From G963669295 sp963669295 (lineage in GTDB: Bacteria; Bacteroidota; Bacteroidia; Flavobacteriales_D; CALLUQ01): a stretch of DNA of 64,000 bases. The notes beneath the pieces are model-generated. The model saw nothing but the letters and a program-made list of their open reading frames with translations. It was not told where the DNA came from and did no database searches. Of this stretch, positions 36,901 through 45,447 are shown piece by piece. Each line of letters starts with the position of its first letter. Within the stretch, counting starts at the first letter, position 1. Position numbers and translations under genes: made by a program. The stretch spans positions 5,270,001 to 5,334,000 of the forward strand of contig OY769938.1 of assembly GCA_963669295.1 (NCBI GenBank), in the 5' to 3' direction.

Positions 36901-39816
36901 TTTGTTCGCTTTGAGCGCAAAACCGATACACTTCTTGGCGACATCAAGAATGTTGTCTTCTCACAACCCGTAAGTTTGGTGGTTAATATTGGTGCAGCCG
37001 TGCTCACCGTCTTCCCGGCCACTGCCCCTATAGGTATTGGCATCAGTTTAATATACAACGGTGCTGAAACAGCATTGAACTTTTACGATGCCAGCAAATC
37101 AGGTACCGTACAGGCCAGCAACTATGTAGACATCGGGCTGGTAGCGGTAGAACTCATTCCGGTATTGGGTAAAGCTACTAAACTGGTCAGCGCTGGTTCT
37201 AAAGCCCATTACATCATTACAGGCATTGAAACAGTGGCTGGAGTTGGCGGTGCTGCCTATATGATGACTGCCGAAGGTTACAAACAAATTACCGAGCTGC
37301 GCGATGGCAAAATCAGCGACCTGGCACGTATGCAGGAAGAGTTCAATACCCTGCTTGAAGAAGGTGCACCTGCCAGCGTTATTCAACAGCATACCGAGAA
37401 GATGGATAAACTCAAAAAAGACATTCGTAGCACTGCTGCCGATGTGTTTACTGAGATGGCCACCACACAGGGACTCACCATTGTTTCGCAAAAAACAGCT
37501 TCCAAGCTGGCTTCTGATTACGCTGCCCGACCTAAAGGTGACGCTGATGCAGGGGGTACTCCTGATGATGCCTCGGCAAAAGATGTGGATGAAAGCGCAT
37601 TGACCTCACGCGATGCCGATGCAGCAACACAAGGAAAAAACCATAGTGATAGCAATAGCGAAGAACTCTCCAAAGGACTGTCGGAAGACTTACGCGATAA
37701 AGTTTCCATTCAGTACAAACCCGACGATGACTCCGCCACCGTGGAAGTACATTATGAATACGACTCCAACGGTGCCATCACCGAGATATACATCAAAGCT
37801 GGAAAGGGAGCTAAAGCCTCGCACATTAAAGCCCATGAAACAACCATCAGACGGCTACAAACGTACCGCGGCTTAACCGGACGAATAAAGGTAGGACTAC
37901 GAAGGTTCGAAAACATGGTGGCCACCTATACCGGGCTGTTCAACAAGAAGCCAGAAATGTACTCAAAAGCATGGGAAGCAGAATTGGAAGTGCGCAAGAT
38001 GAATGAAATTATCGCCAAGCAAAAAGCGCTATTAGATGCCGCAGGTAATAACCTTAGCGCGGTAGATAAAGATCAATTGAAAGCTACCATCGATGACCTC
38101 GAAAAGCAAAAAGCCAAGTTTGAAGGCATCCTTGAAACGCTTGACCCAGAAAAAGGAGTAGGCTTTATTGCTGCTGAAGATAATACCGGCAAAAACAAAG
38201 GTACTGGCAACGACAAAGACACACCTGTTGACCCTACCAATAAAGATAGAGATGGCCCCAATCCGGAAGATAAAAAAGAAGGTGACCCGGAACCAGAAGT
38301 ACAAGACAACCCTGATGGGGATGCGGTAGATGTTGATCCGGATGCCAAGAAAAAGGTAGATGAACCGGAAGAGGTGGTGCTCAGCGATGCCGATGTACAA
38401 GAGTTGGTATCAGATTTCAACAAACGATTAAAAAAATATCGTAACGCAAAAGATAAAGAAAAACAGTATGGCAAGATTCAAAAGGAAATAGAAGGCCTTG
38501 ATCCTGAAGTGCGTGAACGCATGAAAGGCATGCCAGGCTACGACGACCTGATCAATTACCTGCCAGAGGTAGATAATATGTCTACCAGTGCCACACCTAA
38601 TCGCCAGGTAGAACCCGCTAACCTCGATGAGTTTGGGGTAGATACCAATGTGAATGCCAGCTACTCGGCCACCATGATTGATATCATTAATAATCTGGGC
38701 ACCCGATTTATTGAACCTGGTGCCATTTCCATTGATTATACCAAGGGAACCGGAGGGAAAATGGGCAAACCAGGTGGAGTAAAACAAGCTTACCACGTAG
38801 CAGGCAGAGATGACATTCTTATTGTAGCCGTGCAGCCCGATAAAATGAGTGGTTCGCTTACGGATGTCACACCACTTGAGGCCGAACTAAATAAATTGTT
38901 GGCCGCAAAAGAAAAAGGCATCCCCGACCATTACCTTGCCTTACCAGAAGGCATCACTATTATAGAGGTAGATGGGCAACCCGTACCTGCCCTGGTGATG
39001 AAAAAACTGGCTGGAGGCTCTAAAGATATTTACGATAAAGGGGTGGTCAAAACTGGAGACGACAGCCTGGCCAAACAAGGAGCACTTACCACCGATACAG
39101 TTCGGCAATTGAGAGAAATCAGACAACTCTTAATTGATAGCGACACCCATATTACTGACTTCCAGTTTTTGTTTGACAAGGATGGCAATGTGTTCTTGAA
39201 CGACATGGAAGATGTACGAAACAAGGCTTATGATCCTGACGATAGTAAACGGCATGACATTGCCTACCTCGACAAATTCATTGAAATAGCAGAAGAAGCT
39301 GCCAGAAAAAATTCGGGACTTACCGCTTTGTTAGAACACAACCTCATTGAGCCCAACCTGCCCAAGGATGATTTGTCGAACCATACCGTTCCTTTAACAC
39401 CTAACGATGGGTTACAATCTTCTATCGACACCCCATTTAGCAACGTAGTTACCGGTGCCTATGGCACTGATGGTGGCCGTTATTTATGGACCGTGGATGA
39501 ACGTGGCATTAACATCGCCCTTGAAAATACAAGCTGGGATCAAGCCCCAGCCAATGGAAAACTTAAACATACCAACCTTAGCCCCACAGGTGCAGTAGTT
39601 GCTGGAGAAGTATGGTTCATCGACAATAAAACGGTGGCCATCAATGCTGAATCGGGGCGTTACAACCAGGGGCATGCCGACAATAAAAGACCCACCAACT
39701 CAGAAGGCGCCTACCTTGATGCCGCAGAAATATGGGAGAAAATGGGATATAAGGTCATTGTTCATGAATTTGGCGACAAGAACACGGAATACATCACCTT
39801 AGGAGATGATGAATAG
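33964..39816 (+). CDS. Giant eCIS-core (DUF4157) protein with kinase-like and toxin-like tail
   Basis: This protein of about 1950 residues has no ATG near its N-terminus. GTG 33964 or TTG 33982 are the likely starts because the promoter element overlaps earlier codons. The leader has many Q-hydrophobic motifs (VQLIP, LQLMP, VQMKP) and two knuckles (KCSKCKQEE, KCNACEEKE). The DUF4157 domain includes HELTH (34795-34809). A strongly acidic, glycine-rich linker follows, then a helical region with hydrophobic segments (around 36960-37270). Near the end HITDFQFLFD and, after a short gap, NDMEDV look like a kinase-fold catalytic loop and metal-binding motif (39148-39215). The final segment (HTNLSPTGAVVAGEVWF, then ESGRYNQG) resembles C-terminal modules of polymorphic toxins. 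It differs from the two nuclease-tailed paralogues after the DUF4157 domain. Confidence 0.75.
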   Translation: MGNSIALPHEPLNKEEQSHQHDHALHGIQPQLEVGAPDDKYEKEADAVADRVMLMPDHQPEVQLIPQATNEATAPVQMQPATPALQLMPTTVFTPDVQMEQEETEEELVQMKPERVQLKSGDGEEVKPVSFGTTPPDLQRKCSKCKQEEGKIQPKHLPAVTSKSLIQRKCNACEEKEKLQPKPAIQKASNGKQYAGDSIQQSLQQSKGGGQPLPEATNKEMSSKIGADFSDVRIHTNSTAVQMNRDLGAKAFTHGGDLYFNQGQYNPESSAGKHLLAHELTHVTQQVPNVIQRNGPEEEEGDPDCATGHAEGQGGLGEDAETGEKLYIVWGTWKKSDNADSFLRRNFKKWIYWRFGRSISASLHKKIFDDLMAHTWTQTKADADIIPGCQYYAHFERALHNKYSKWVRGEKKAAEADEAKKKEAADEEAEEGASGGGEEIVMDEETVDGDASGGGNDEETVDGGGGSEEEEVDPEGSEVVEDESTTTDDVDDSADDPAPDQQGGLPADAEHPPQEQGLKFSDQATPDQIKKVVELLTELYGEAKEGDTPATGYLTMNEIEALLALDKHPDRDAIMALMKGGSGKKSDKPVDWAERVETATAAYDMQQHADLLDIDLGEPEEGRGPIFKRPVRGKIQETSGNEMVIGKEAKFTFQLHDHRDAFAVSHVSIRWVAMYYKGGVRSKSNLEVIETETTNYIDSSEQGFLNDRIFNFKFDETGDYEIHAFVNHAFFYPAHFMEPISVRKDTEVLADMQKEAEKDFGTTDPGSREEFSFEDADADPGWWLLASPVGALTAYIMSETYEYDKGFRSEGDLKEDIFNGKGNFVSSAKRLDEQIASIQKLIDEYKDKPDQKDLLDWAKERKSRLESTKDELEALQDSDTNYPVACQALYVTRTAGVRNGQLKASCWFTYSDGEFEAHLFDHSELLGAKNMHFTGEDSDYERAMEELFFNMSSSYPNGVMSFAFQKFELKNDTPTPTKRFVRFERKTDTLLGDIKNVVFSQPVSLVVNIGAAVLTVFPATAPIGIGISLIYNGAETALNFYDASKSGTVQASNYVDIGLVAVELIPVLGKATKLVSAGSKAHYIITGIETVAGVGGAAYMMTAEGYKQITELRDGKISDLARMQEEFNTLLEEGAPASVIQQHTEKMDKLKKDIRSTAADVFTEMATTQGLTIVSQKTASKLASDYAARPKGDADAGGTPDDASAKDVDESALTSRDADAATQGKNHSDSNSEELSKGLSEDLRDKVSIQYKPDDDSATVEVHYEYDSNGAITEIYIKAGKGAKASHIKAHETTIRRLQTYRGLTGRIKVGLRRFENMVATYTGLFNKKPEMYSKAWEAELEVRKMNEIIAKQKALLDAAGNNLSAVDKDQLKATIDDLEKQKAKFEGILETLDPEKGVGFIAAEDNTGKNKGTGNDKDTPVDPTNKDRDGPNPEDKKEGDPEPEVQDNPDGDAVDVDPDAKKKVDEPEEVVLSDADVQELVSDFNKRLKKYRNAKDKEKQYGKIQKEIEGLDPEVRERMKGMPGYDDLINYLPEVDNMSTSATPNRQVEPANLDEFGVDTNVNASYSATMIDIINNLGTRFIEPGAISIDYTKGTGGKMGKPGGVKQAYHVAGRDDILIVAVQPDKMSGSLTDVTPLEAELNKLLAAKEKGIPDHYLALPEGITIIEVDGQPVPALVMKKLAGGSKDIYDKGVVKTGDDSLAKQGALTTDTVRQLREIRQLLIDSDTHITDFQFLFDKDGNVFLNDMEDVRNKAYDPDDSKRHDIAYLDKFIEIAEEAARKNSGLTALLEHNLIEPNLPKDDLSNHTVPLTPNDGLQSSIDTPFSNVVTGAYGTDGGRYLWTVDERGINIALENTSWDQAPANGKLKHTNLSPTGAVVAGEVWFIDNKTVAINAESGRYNQGHADNKRPTNSEGAYLDAAEIWEKMGYKVIVHEFGDKNTEYITLGDDE

Positions 39817-39849
39817 TGATGAAAAAAACATACTTTTGGCACACAGCTC

Positions 39850-40941
39850 ATGCGTTTAATTGAACTTTTTGAAATAGCACGTTTCGCTCCTGAGTCGTTA
39901 CAAACACAACTGACTCAAGGCCGTTGGAAAGTCATTTCCGATTGTTACAAAGTGCGCAATGCTATCGCCATGAAAGGGCCAAAAGTTATTTGCAACTTCA
40001 AAGTACCTGAACCCCTCGTGGATGCAACACTGCCCTTGTTGGAATTCCAGTTTATCTTCAACGCTGAAAAAGGTATTTTACGCCTGGTTACATCCAATGG
40101 TTCGACAGATGAAACCCTGGATGCCGTGGCTGTTTATCAACGCTTTGGTGGTAGTGCTTTAGCAGTAGCATTAGAAAATGGTGCCTATTACCTCTCCGAT
40201 CAGAAAGATCATCAAGCAATCGCTCTTTCTAACGAGCAGTTGAACGAATACCTTATGGTGTTTACCACTTCGCTTAAAGAAGAGACAACGCTTAAAAACA
40301 TGCCTGTAGCACACTATCAATCGCTTGCGGCTACCCTGTCCCCTGCTCCGTTGCATGAAAACGAGCGCATACAAAACGAATATGGCACTCCATCAGAAAG
40401 GCTCGATTTGCTTCGACAACTGGTAGGGCAACAAATTACACTCCTGTTGCGTGCAGCTATAAAAACCAAAGGATATGGCTTGCAAAAGCTACTCTCAAAT
40501 GGTGAGGCAACACAAGCATTCAACCGTGCCCCAGCACCTATAATAATGCAACTGAGCAATGGAACGGTGTTAGAATTCAACAACTGGATTGATGAAGATG
40601 CTAAGCAACTTAAAAAGGGATGGACACCGCTTGACCTGGGTACACTGACGCATGAAAAAGAATTGCTTTGCATCGATGCCAACGACCCTACTTATAGCTC
40701 AGAGCAAAACAGCAATTTGTTGCACCAAACCATTCAAGAAGTTTTCATCTTGAAAAAAGCTGCGGTAGAATCGCGTCAGGTTCCTTTGCCTCGTGAAAAA
40801 GCAGTGGGCATTGTATTGGAAAGTGGTACTACTTTTTACCTGGCGCACGAATTGATGGATGAAGGGCATCCCCTTTGGTTGTTACACGAGCATGAAGTGC
40901 CTGAAGTAGTTTTAACAACTTGTCGAAAACTAAGCGTTTGA
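39850..40941 (+). CDS. Unknown protein in eCIS island, 363 aa
   Basis: I do not recognise this soluble protein. It has no signal peptide, and the N-terminal part is a mixed alpha/beta region with FGGSALAVALENGAYYLSD. A second part (IIMQLSNGTVLEFNNW, then AVGIVLESGTTFYLAHEL) looks like a repeat of a similar beta-rich unit. TACTTTTG, a -7-like box, lies 12 bases before the ATG without a clear -33 element. Directly after an effector gene it may be an immunity protein or a cargo chaperone. Confidence 0.6.
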   Translation: MRLIELFEIARFAPESLQTQLTQGRWKVISDCYKVRNAIAMKGPKVICNFKVPEPLVDATLPLLEFQFIFNAEKGILRLVTSNGSTDETLDAVAVYQRFGGSALAVALENGAYYLSDQKDHQAIALSNEQLNEYLMVFTTSLKEETTLKNMPVAHYQSLAATLSPAPLHENERIQNEYGTPSERLDLLRQLVGQQITLLLRAAIKTKGYGLQKLLSNGEATQAFNRAPAPIIMQLSNGTVLEFNNWIDEDAKQLKKGWTPLDLGTLTHEKELLCIDANDPTYSSEQNSNLLHQTIQEVFILKKAAVESRQVPLPREKAVGIVLESGTTFYLAHELMDEGHPLWLLHEHEVPEVVLTTCRKLSV

Positions 40942-41759
40942 CCTCTTCCTACGAAATAAAGCACAACACCGAACACTTGCGTCAACTGCAAGAAATAGCT
41001 GCTGCATATGACGAAGGTAGGCTTAAAGATGCTGAAAAACTGCATCCCTTTTTGCAGCGTAAAAAAGAGCTTTCCTTAAGCTTTTTGGGGTTAACAGTCC
41101 TGCCTAAACCTCTTGAAAGGTTTTCTCACCTCACCAAGTTTTGGGCATACGGCAATGCCCTCACACAATTGGATGTATTGGCATCAATGAATGAACTCTC
41201 TTTACTGGGGGCAAGTGAAAATGCCCTTACACAATTGCCTTCATTACAACAATGGTCTCAATTGCAACGATTGGAATTGGCCTACAATCAGTTGAATGAG
41301 CTGTCTTCTACCATCGAGCAACTGCAAGCTTTACAATACCTTGACCTGGCTTACAATCAACTTCAAGAAATACCCAGTGCTATTGGAACACTCTCGCAAC
41401 TGCGCTACCTCAATTTAAATGGCAATCAGCTTGTTGTCCTTCCTAACGACTTTGCTTTGCTAACCCTTCACACCTTACATCTGGCCAACAACCGTTTGGA
41501 GTGGCCCACCATCAATCCTGTTTCATTAAAGGTACTTGACTTAAGTCACAATAACATTACTTCTATTCCTACTAACATTGACAACTACCAACAGTTAGAG
41601 GTGTTAACCCTTACAGGCAATCAAATCAGCGAATTGCCTGATGCCATGCATCAACTTCCTGCATTAAGAGAATTGCATTTGCAAGGCAATCCTATTCCCT
41701 CTTCTTCGCTTGAGCAACTGCTACAGCATTTACCTCAACTTACTGTTTGCCTTGATTAG
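40920..41759 (+). CDS. Leucine-rich repeat protein, 279 aa
   Basis: Starting at a TTG that overlaps the end of the previous gene by 22 bases, this protein has about eight leucine-rich repeats of the typical bacterial type (LQYLDLAYNQLQEIP, LRYLNLNGNQLVVLP, LKVLDLSHNNITSIP, LEVLTLTGNQISELP). There is no signal peptide. LRR proteins bind other proteins, so this may be a target-binding effector or an inhibitor of the neighbouring toxin. No in-frame ATG is available near the N-terminus. Confidence 0.72.
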   Translation: MSKTKRLTSSYEIKHNTEHLRQLQEIAAAYDEGRLKDAEKLHPFLQRKKELSLSFLGLTVLPKPLERFSHLTKFWAYGNALTQLDVLASMNELSLLGASENALTQLPSLQQWSQLQRLELAYNQLNELSSTIEQLQALQYLDLAYNQLQEIPSAIGTLSQLRYLNLNGNQLVVLPNDFALLTLHTLHLANNRLEWPTINPVSLKVLDLSHNNITSIPTNIDNYQQLEVLTLTGNQISELPDAMHQLPALRELHLQGNPIPSSSLEQLLQHLPQLTVCLD

Positions 41760-41804
41760 CACCCCTGTTGTAAATGCCTTCTTTTTGTGCTAATTTAATG
41801 CTCA

Positions 41805-42731
41805 ATGGCATTTCAACACGTACACCAAACAGACGAAGAAACATCCACTTCTACTACAGATTTCATCCCTACTCATAGGGTGAATGCACTTATGCCTACT
41901 CCCCAGGTACCTTCTATGCAACTGGGCGCTCAGGTTCCCGCTATTCAACTCATGCCCGAAATATCAACAAATGCAGTTACTCCTCTTATTCAACGAAGTG
42001 CCGAATGTACCAGCACTACCAACAACACGCTTATTGATGGGCATATTAGCACTGCTGATACCTGGCGGGAAACAGCCAAAAAGTGGTTCAAGGATTTGTG
42101 GATGGCTATGGGTAAATACAAAAAGAAAAGGTTGAAATCAGGCCGTTTTCGATTGGGCCCCAGGAAACCTTTTATGGATCAGTTGGAACTGGTAAAAAGA
42201 CACTATCAAATTTCCTGGCCTCTAAAACCTGATACCGATGGAGCTTATACCTCTCAAGACTTCCTCGATTTGATGCTTGAAATTAATACCATCTATCAGA
42301 ATTATAAATCTGTAGACTTGTACGGCACTTCTTTTAAATGTGATGGTGCCAGTTTTTGTGGATCGGCTGGCGGAGGACATGTACGTCTGGCCTGTACAGC
42401 GCCGGGCAGTAAAGAATCGCACATCAATATGGATATTTTTAAAGGGCTGAGCGTTGACCATCAAACCAATACCATTCTCCATGAAGCTGCCCATGCTTCC
42501 GACAGTAAATTTAGCCGGGACAACGACCTTTACTGTTATCAAAAAGGTTATCCTGCTGGTATTTACAATGCAGCAGGGTTTGCCAATTGTGCCGAAGACA
42601 TTGTAAAAGGTTGGGGGTGGACCTGCCATGCTACCACTCCAACCATTTCGGATGAAGATTTAGAAAAAATGCTGGAAGATAAGGGCAACGATTGGGAACC
42701 TAAAAAAACTACCCCCATTTCCCCTTTTTAA
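41805..42731 (+). CDS. eCIS-leader protein with aspzincin-like HEAAH motif
   Basis: This 308-residue protein has the leader motifs of the island (MQLGAQVPAIQLMPEIS, then LIQRSAECT) and no DUF4157 domain. The C-terminal domain has HEAAHASDSKF (HEAAH at 226-230) followed by YNAAGFANCAEDI, which recalls the HExxH plus downstream aspartate of M35/aspzincin metallopeptidases (LysM-type). Six cysteines may form disulfides. It is the last gene of this transcript. Confidence 0.62.
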   Translation: MAFQHVHQTDEETSTSTTDFIPTHRVNALMPTPQVPSMQLGAQVPAIQLMPEISTNAVTPLIQRSAECTSTTNNTLIDGHISTADTWRETAKKWFKDLWMAMGKYKKKRLKSGRFRLGPRKPFMDQLELVKRHYQISWPLKPDTDGAYTSQDFLDLMLEINTIYQNYKSVDLYGTSFKCDGASFCGSAGGGHVRLACTAPGSKESHINMDIFKGLSVDHQTNTILHEAAHASDSKFSRDNDLYCYQKGYPAGIYNAAGFANCAEDIVKGWGWTCHATTPTISDEDLEKMLEDKGNDWEPKKTTPISPF

Positions 42732-42758
42732 GTCGTTAACATCTGTCCAACAAATCCC

Positions 42759-42789
42759 TTTCGATTTCCCTTCCTTAACTGTAACTTTA
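42759..42789 (+). promoter_or_regulatory. Putative uvrB promoter
   Basis: CTTTCG supplies a TTT at the -33 position, followed after 20 bases by TAACTTTA, close to the -7 consensus TAnnTTTG. The uvrB ATG is 20 bases further on. The -33 match is weak. Confidence 0.4.
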
Positions 42790-42808
42790 TGCCTCAATAA
42801 TTTACTGC

Positions 42809-44830
42809 ATGGATTTTCAACTCACCTCCGAATTTCAACCTACTGGCGATCAGCCACAAGCCATTCAACAACTGGCTGAAGGCGTAGAAAATGGCTTGCC
42901 TGCACAAACCTTGCTGGGCGTAACCGGATCGGGAAAAACCTTTACCGTGGCCAATGTAATTCAAGAAGTGCAACGTCCTACCCTGGTGCTTTCGCACAAC
43001 AAAACCCTGGCCGCACAGCTGTATGGTGAGTTCAAGCAGTTTTTTCCCGACAATGCTGTAGAATATTTTGTATCGTATTACGATTACTACCAACCCGAAG
43101 CCTATATTCCTACCAGCGATACTTATATTGAAAAGGATTTGTCGATCAACGATGAAATTGAAAAGCTGCGCCTCAGTGCTACCTCCTCCCTACTCTCTGG
43201 TCGAAGAGATGTGATTGTAGTGGCTTCGGTATCGTGTATTTATGGCATTGGCAACCCGGTAGAATTTCACAACAGCGTAATCCCTATTGCTGTGGGTGAT
43301 GTAATTAGCCGAAATAAGTTTTTGATGCGTTTGGTAGAGAGTCTTTACTCGCGCTCGGAGGTTGACTTTAAACGCGGTAACTTTAGGGTAAAGGGCGATA
43401 CGGTAGACATCTATCTTGCCTATGCCGACCATGCGGTGCGTGTATACTTTTGGGGCGATGAGATTGAAAGCATTGAAAGCATTCATCCAGTAAGCGGACA
43501 AACGCTGGATACCTACGAAAACATTAACCTGTACCCTGCCAACTTATTTGTAACAGGCAAAGACACCTTGCAGCAATGCATCCGTGAAATACAGGATGAC
43601 ATGGTAAAGCAGGTGGATTATTTCCAGGAAATGGGCAAGCACCTGGAAGCAAAAAGGCTGCAAGAGCGTACCGAATTTGATTTGGAGATGATGCGCGAGC
43701 TGGGCTACTGCTCGGGCATTGAAAACTACTCGCGTTACTTCGATCGAAGGAACCCTGGGGAACGCCCTTTCTGCCTCCTCGACTATTTTCCTGAAGACTA
43801 TTTGATGGTGATTGATGAAAGCCATGTGACCGTATCGCAGGTACGCGCCATGTATGGTGGTGACCGTTCGCGCAAAGTGAATTTGGTAGACTATGGGTTT
43901 CGCGTTCCTGCAGCACTGGACAATCGTCCCTTACAATTTGAAGAGTTTTACGGCATGTTGAACCAGGTAATTTATGTAAGTGCCACCCCTGCCGATTACG
44001 AATTACAGGAATCGGAAGGCATTGTGGTGGAGCAAATCATTCGCCCTACCGGATTGCTTGACCCTGAAATAGAAATTCGCCCCAGCAAAAATCAAATCGA
44101 TGATTTAATTGATGAGATTGTTGACCGCACCGAGAAAGAAGAACGTACCCTGGTGACCACCCTCACCAAACGCATGGCAGAAGAATTAACCAAATACCTG
44201 GATAAAGCAGGCATTAAGTGTGCTTACATTCACTCGGATGTAGATACATTAGAGCGTGTGGAGATCCTGCGCAACTTGCGCCTCGGGTTGTTTGATGTAT
44301 TGATTGGTGTGAACCTGTTGCGGGAAGGATTGGATTTACCGGAAGTATCGTTGGTGGCCATTTTAGATGCTGATAAAGAAGGTTTTTTGCGCTCGGAACG
44401 TGCCTTGATTCAAACGGCAGGGCGGGCAGCACGAAACATACGTGGTAAAGTTATTATGTATGCCGACTCCGTTACCGATTCCATGCAGGCTACCATCGAC
44501 GACAACCTCCGAAAGCGACAAAAGCAACACGAATACAACGAAGCTCACTCCATTACTCCGAAGCAGATTGTAAAATCGAAAGAGGCCATTTTGGAGCAAA
44601 CTTCAGTGGCCCATACCAGGGAGAAAAAGACCACCGCCTATACTGAGCCTGAAACGGTAAACTATGCCGCTGATCCGGTAGTACAGTATATGGACAGCGA
44701 TCAGTTGGAGAAAACCATTGCCAAGGTGCGGCAACAAATGGAGCGTGCAGCCAAGGAACTCAATTTCATTGAAGCGGCTCGTTTGCGTGATGAAATGTTT
44801 GCTTTGCAGGAGCTGCTAAATCAAAAGTAG
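42809..44830 (+). CDS. uvrB: Excinuclease ABC subunit B (UvrB)
   Basis: This 673-residue protein is UvrB, the DNA-damage-verifying helicase-like subunit of nucleotide excision repair. Walker A is GVTGSGKTF, the beta-hairpin region follows (YYDYYQPEAY, then IEKDLSINDEIEKLR), and motif VIDESHVT gives the Walker B box. Helicase motifs in the second domain (AYIHSDVD, GVNLLREGLDLPE, QTAGRAARN) and the C-terminal UVR motif (AAKELNFIEAARLRDEM) are all present. Length and all motifs are normal. It marks the right boundary of the eCIS island as chromosomal housekeeping DNA. Confidence 0.97.
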   Translation: MDFQLTSEFQPTGDQPQAIQQLAEGVENGLPAQTLLGVTGSGKTFTVANVIQEVQRPTLVLSHNKTLAAQLYGEFKQFFPDNAVEYFVSYYDYYQPEAYIPTSDTYIEKDLSINDEIEKLRLSATSSLLSGRRDVIVVASVSCIYGIGNPVEFHNSVIPIAVGDVISRNKFLMRLVESLYSRSEVDFKRGNFRVKGDTVDIYLAYADHAVRVYFWGDEIESIESIHPVSGQTLDTYENINLYPANLFVTGKDTLQQCIREIQDDMVKQVDYFQEMGKHLEAKRLQERTEFDLEMMRELGYCSGIENYSRYFDRRNPGERPFCLLDYFPEDYLMVIDESHVTVSQVRAMYGGDRSRKVNLVDYGFRVPAALDNRPLQFEEFYGMLNQVIYVSATPADYELQESEGIVVEQIIRPTGLLDPEIEIRPSKNQIDDLIDEIVDRTEKEERTLVTTLTKRMAEELTKYLDKAGIKCAYIHSDVDTLERVEILRNLRLGLFDVLIGVNLLREGLDLPEVSLVAILDADKEGFLRSERALIQTAGRAARNIRGKVIMYADSVTDSMQATIDDNLRKRQKQHEYNEAHSITPKQIVKSKEAILEQTSVAHTREKKTTAYTEPETVNYAADPVVQYMDSDQLEKTIAKVRQQMERAAKELNFIEAARLRDEMFALQELLNQK

Positions 44831-44913
44831 GACTCCAAGATTAACCCCGCATTTTCTTCCATTCCCATTAAGAATTCGCTATTTTTAAGGTGGAAACCAG
44901 TTATTTTATTGTT

Positions 44914-45393
44914 ATGAGGGGAACCCTATTGATGTGTGTATCAGGGATTTTCATGTCGTTTTTATTGGTGCAATGTAAGAACCAGCAGAGCACCACTTCC
45001 AACGGCAATGGTAACGAAACGCCTACGGAAACGATGAGCACACCCGAAAAACTCGCTGTTGATGAAAACTTCTCTGCTCCTGCAGAAAATGGCTCTTTTA
45101 AAGTAGAGTCATTAAGTATTGATGGTGATATTGTAACCATGGTTATAAGCTATAGTGGAGGCTGCGAAGAGCACGAGTTCGAGTTGGTCACCAATAAGCT
45201 GTACCTAAAAAGCATGCCACCTAAATTGAACTTGTTTTTAAAGCACAACAACAATGGTGATGCCTGTAGGAAACTGGTTATTGACACGTTGCGATACGAT
45301 GTATCGCCTGCGCGTTATCCCAGTCCTAATACTAAAGAGGTGGTATTAATGTTCAACAACACCAAAGAGGTATTGCATTATAAATATGAATAA
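44914..45393 (+). CDS. Small lipoprotein of unknown function
   Basis: I choose the ATG at 44914, which gives a signal ending in lipobox LLVQC. A GTG eight codons upstream is less likely. The mature part has an Asn/Thr-rich linker and a compact beta-rich domain with two cysteines (GGCEEHEFEL and DACRKL). Such domains occur in Bacteroidota NigD-like or DUF-type lipoproteins, but I cannot assign it. Confidence 0.6.
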   Translation: MRGTLLMCVSGIFMSFLLVQCKNQQSTTSNGNGNETPTETMSTPEKLAVDENFSAPAENGSFKVESLSIDGDIVTMVISYSGGCEEHEFELVTNKLYLKSMPPKLNLFLKHNNNGDACRKLVIDTLRYDVSPARYPSPNTKEVVLMFNNTKEVLHYKYE

Positions 45394-45411
45394 TCAACAA
45401 TTGTTATAATC

Positions 45412-45429
45412 AGTTAAACTAGTTTAACT
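45412..45429. repeat. Perfect 18-bp palindrome upstream of protease gene
   Basis: AGTTAAACTAGTTTAACT reads the same on both strands and lies 18 bases before the ATG of the secreted protease gene, near the expected promoter/leader. A homodimeric repressor could bind here, or the transcript could fold around it. Confidence 0.5.
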
Positions 45430-45447
45430 AAAGTCTCACCTAACCCT

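Noticed and set aside
37518..38474. Long antisense open frames opposite the third giant gene
   Set aside because: These are shadows of the acidic, codon-biased coding strand, with low-complexity Ser/Phe composition and no plausible start.
18615..39816. HELTH in DUF4157 domains as proof of active proteases
   Set aside because: The motif is conserved in the family, but its enzymatic activity is not established, so I do not claim proteolysis.
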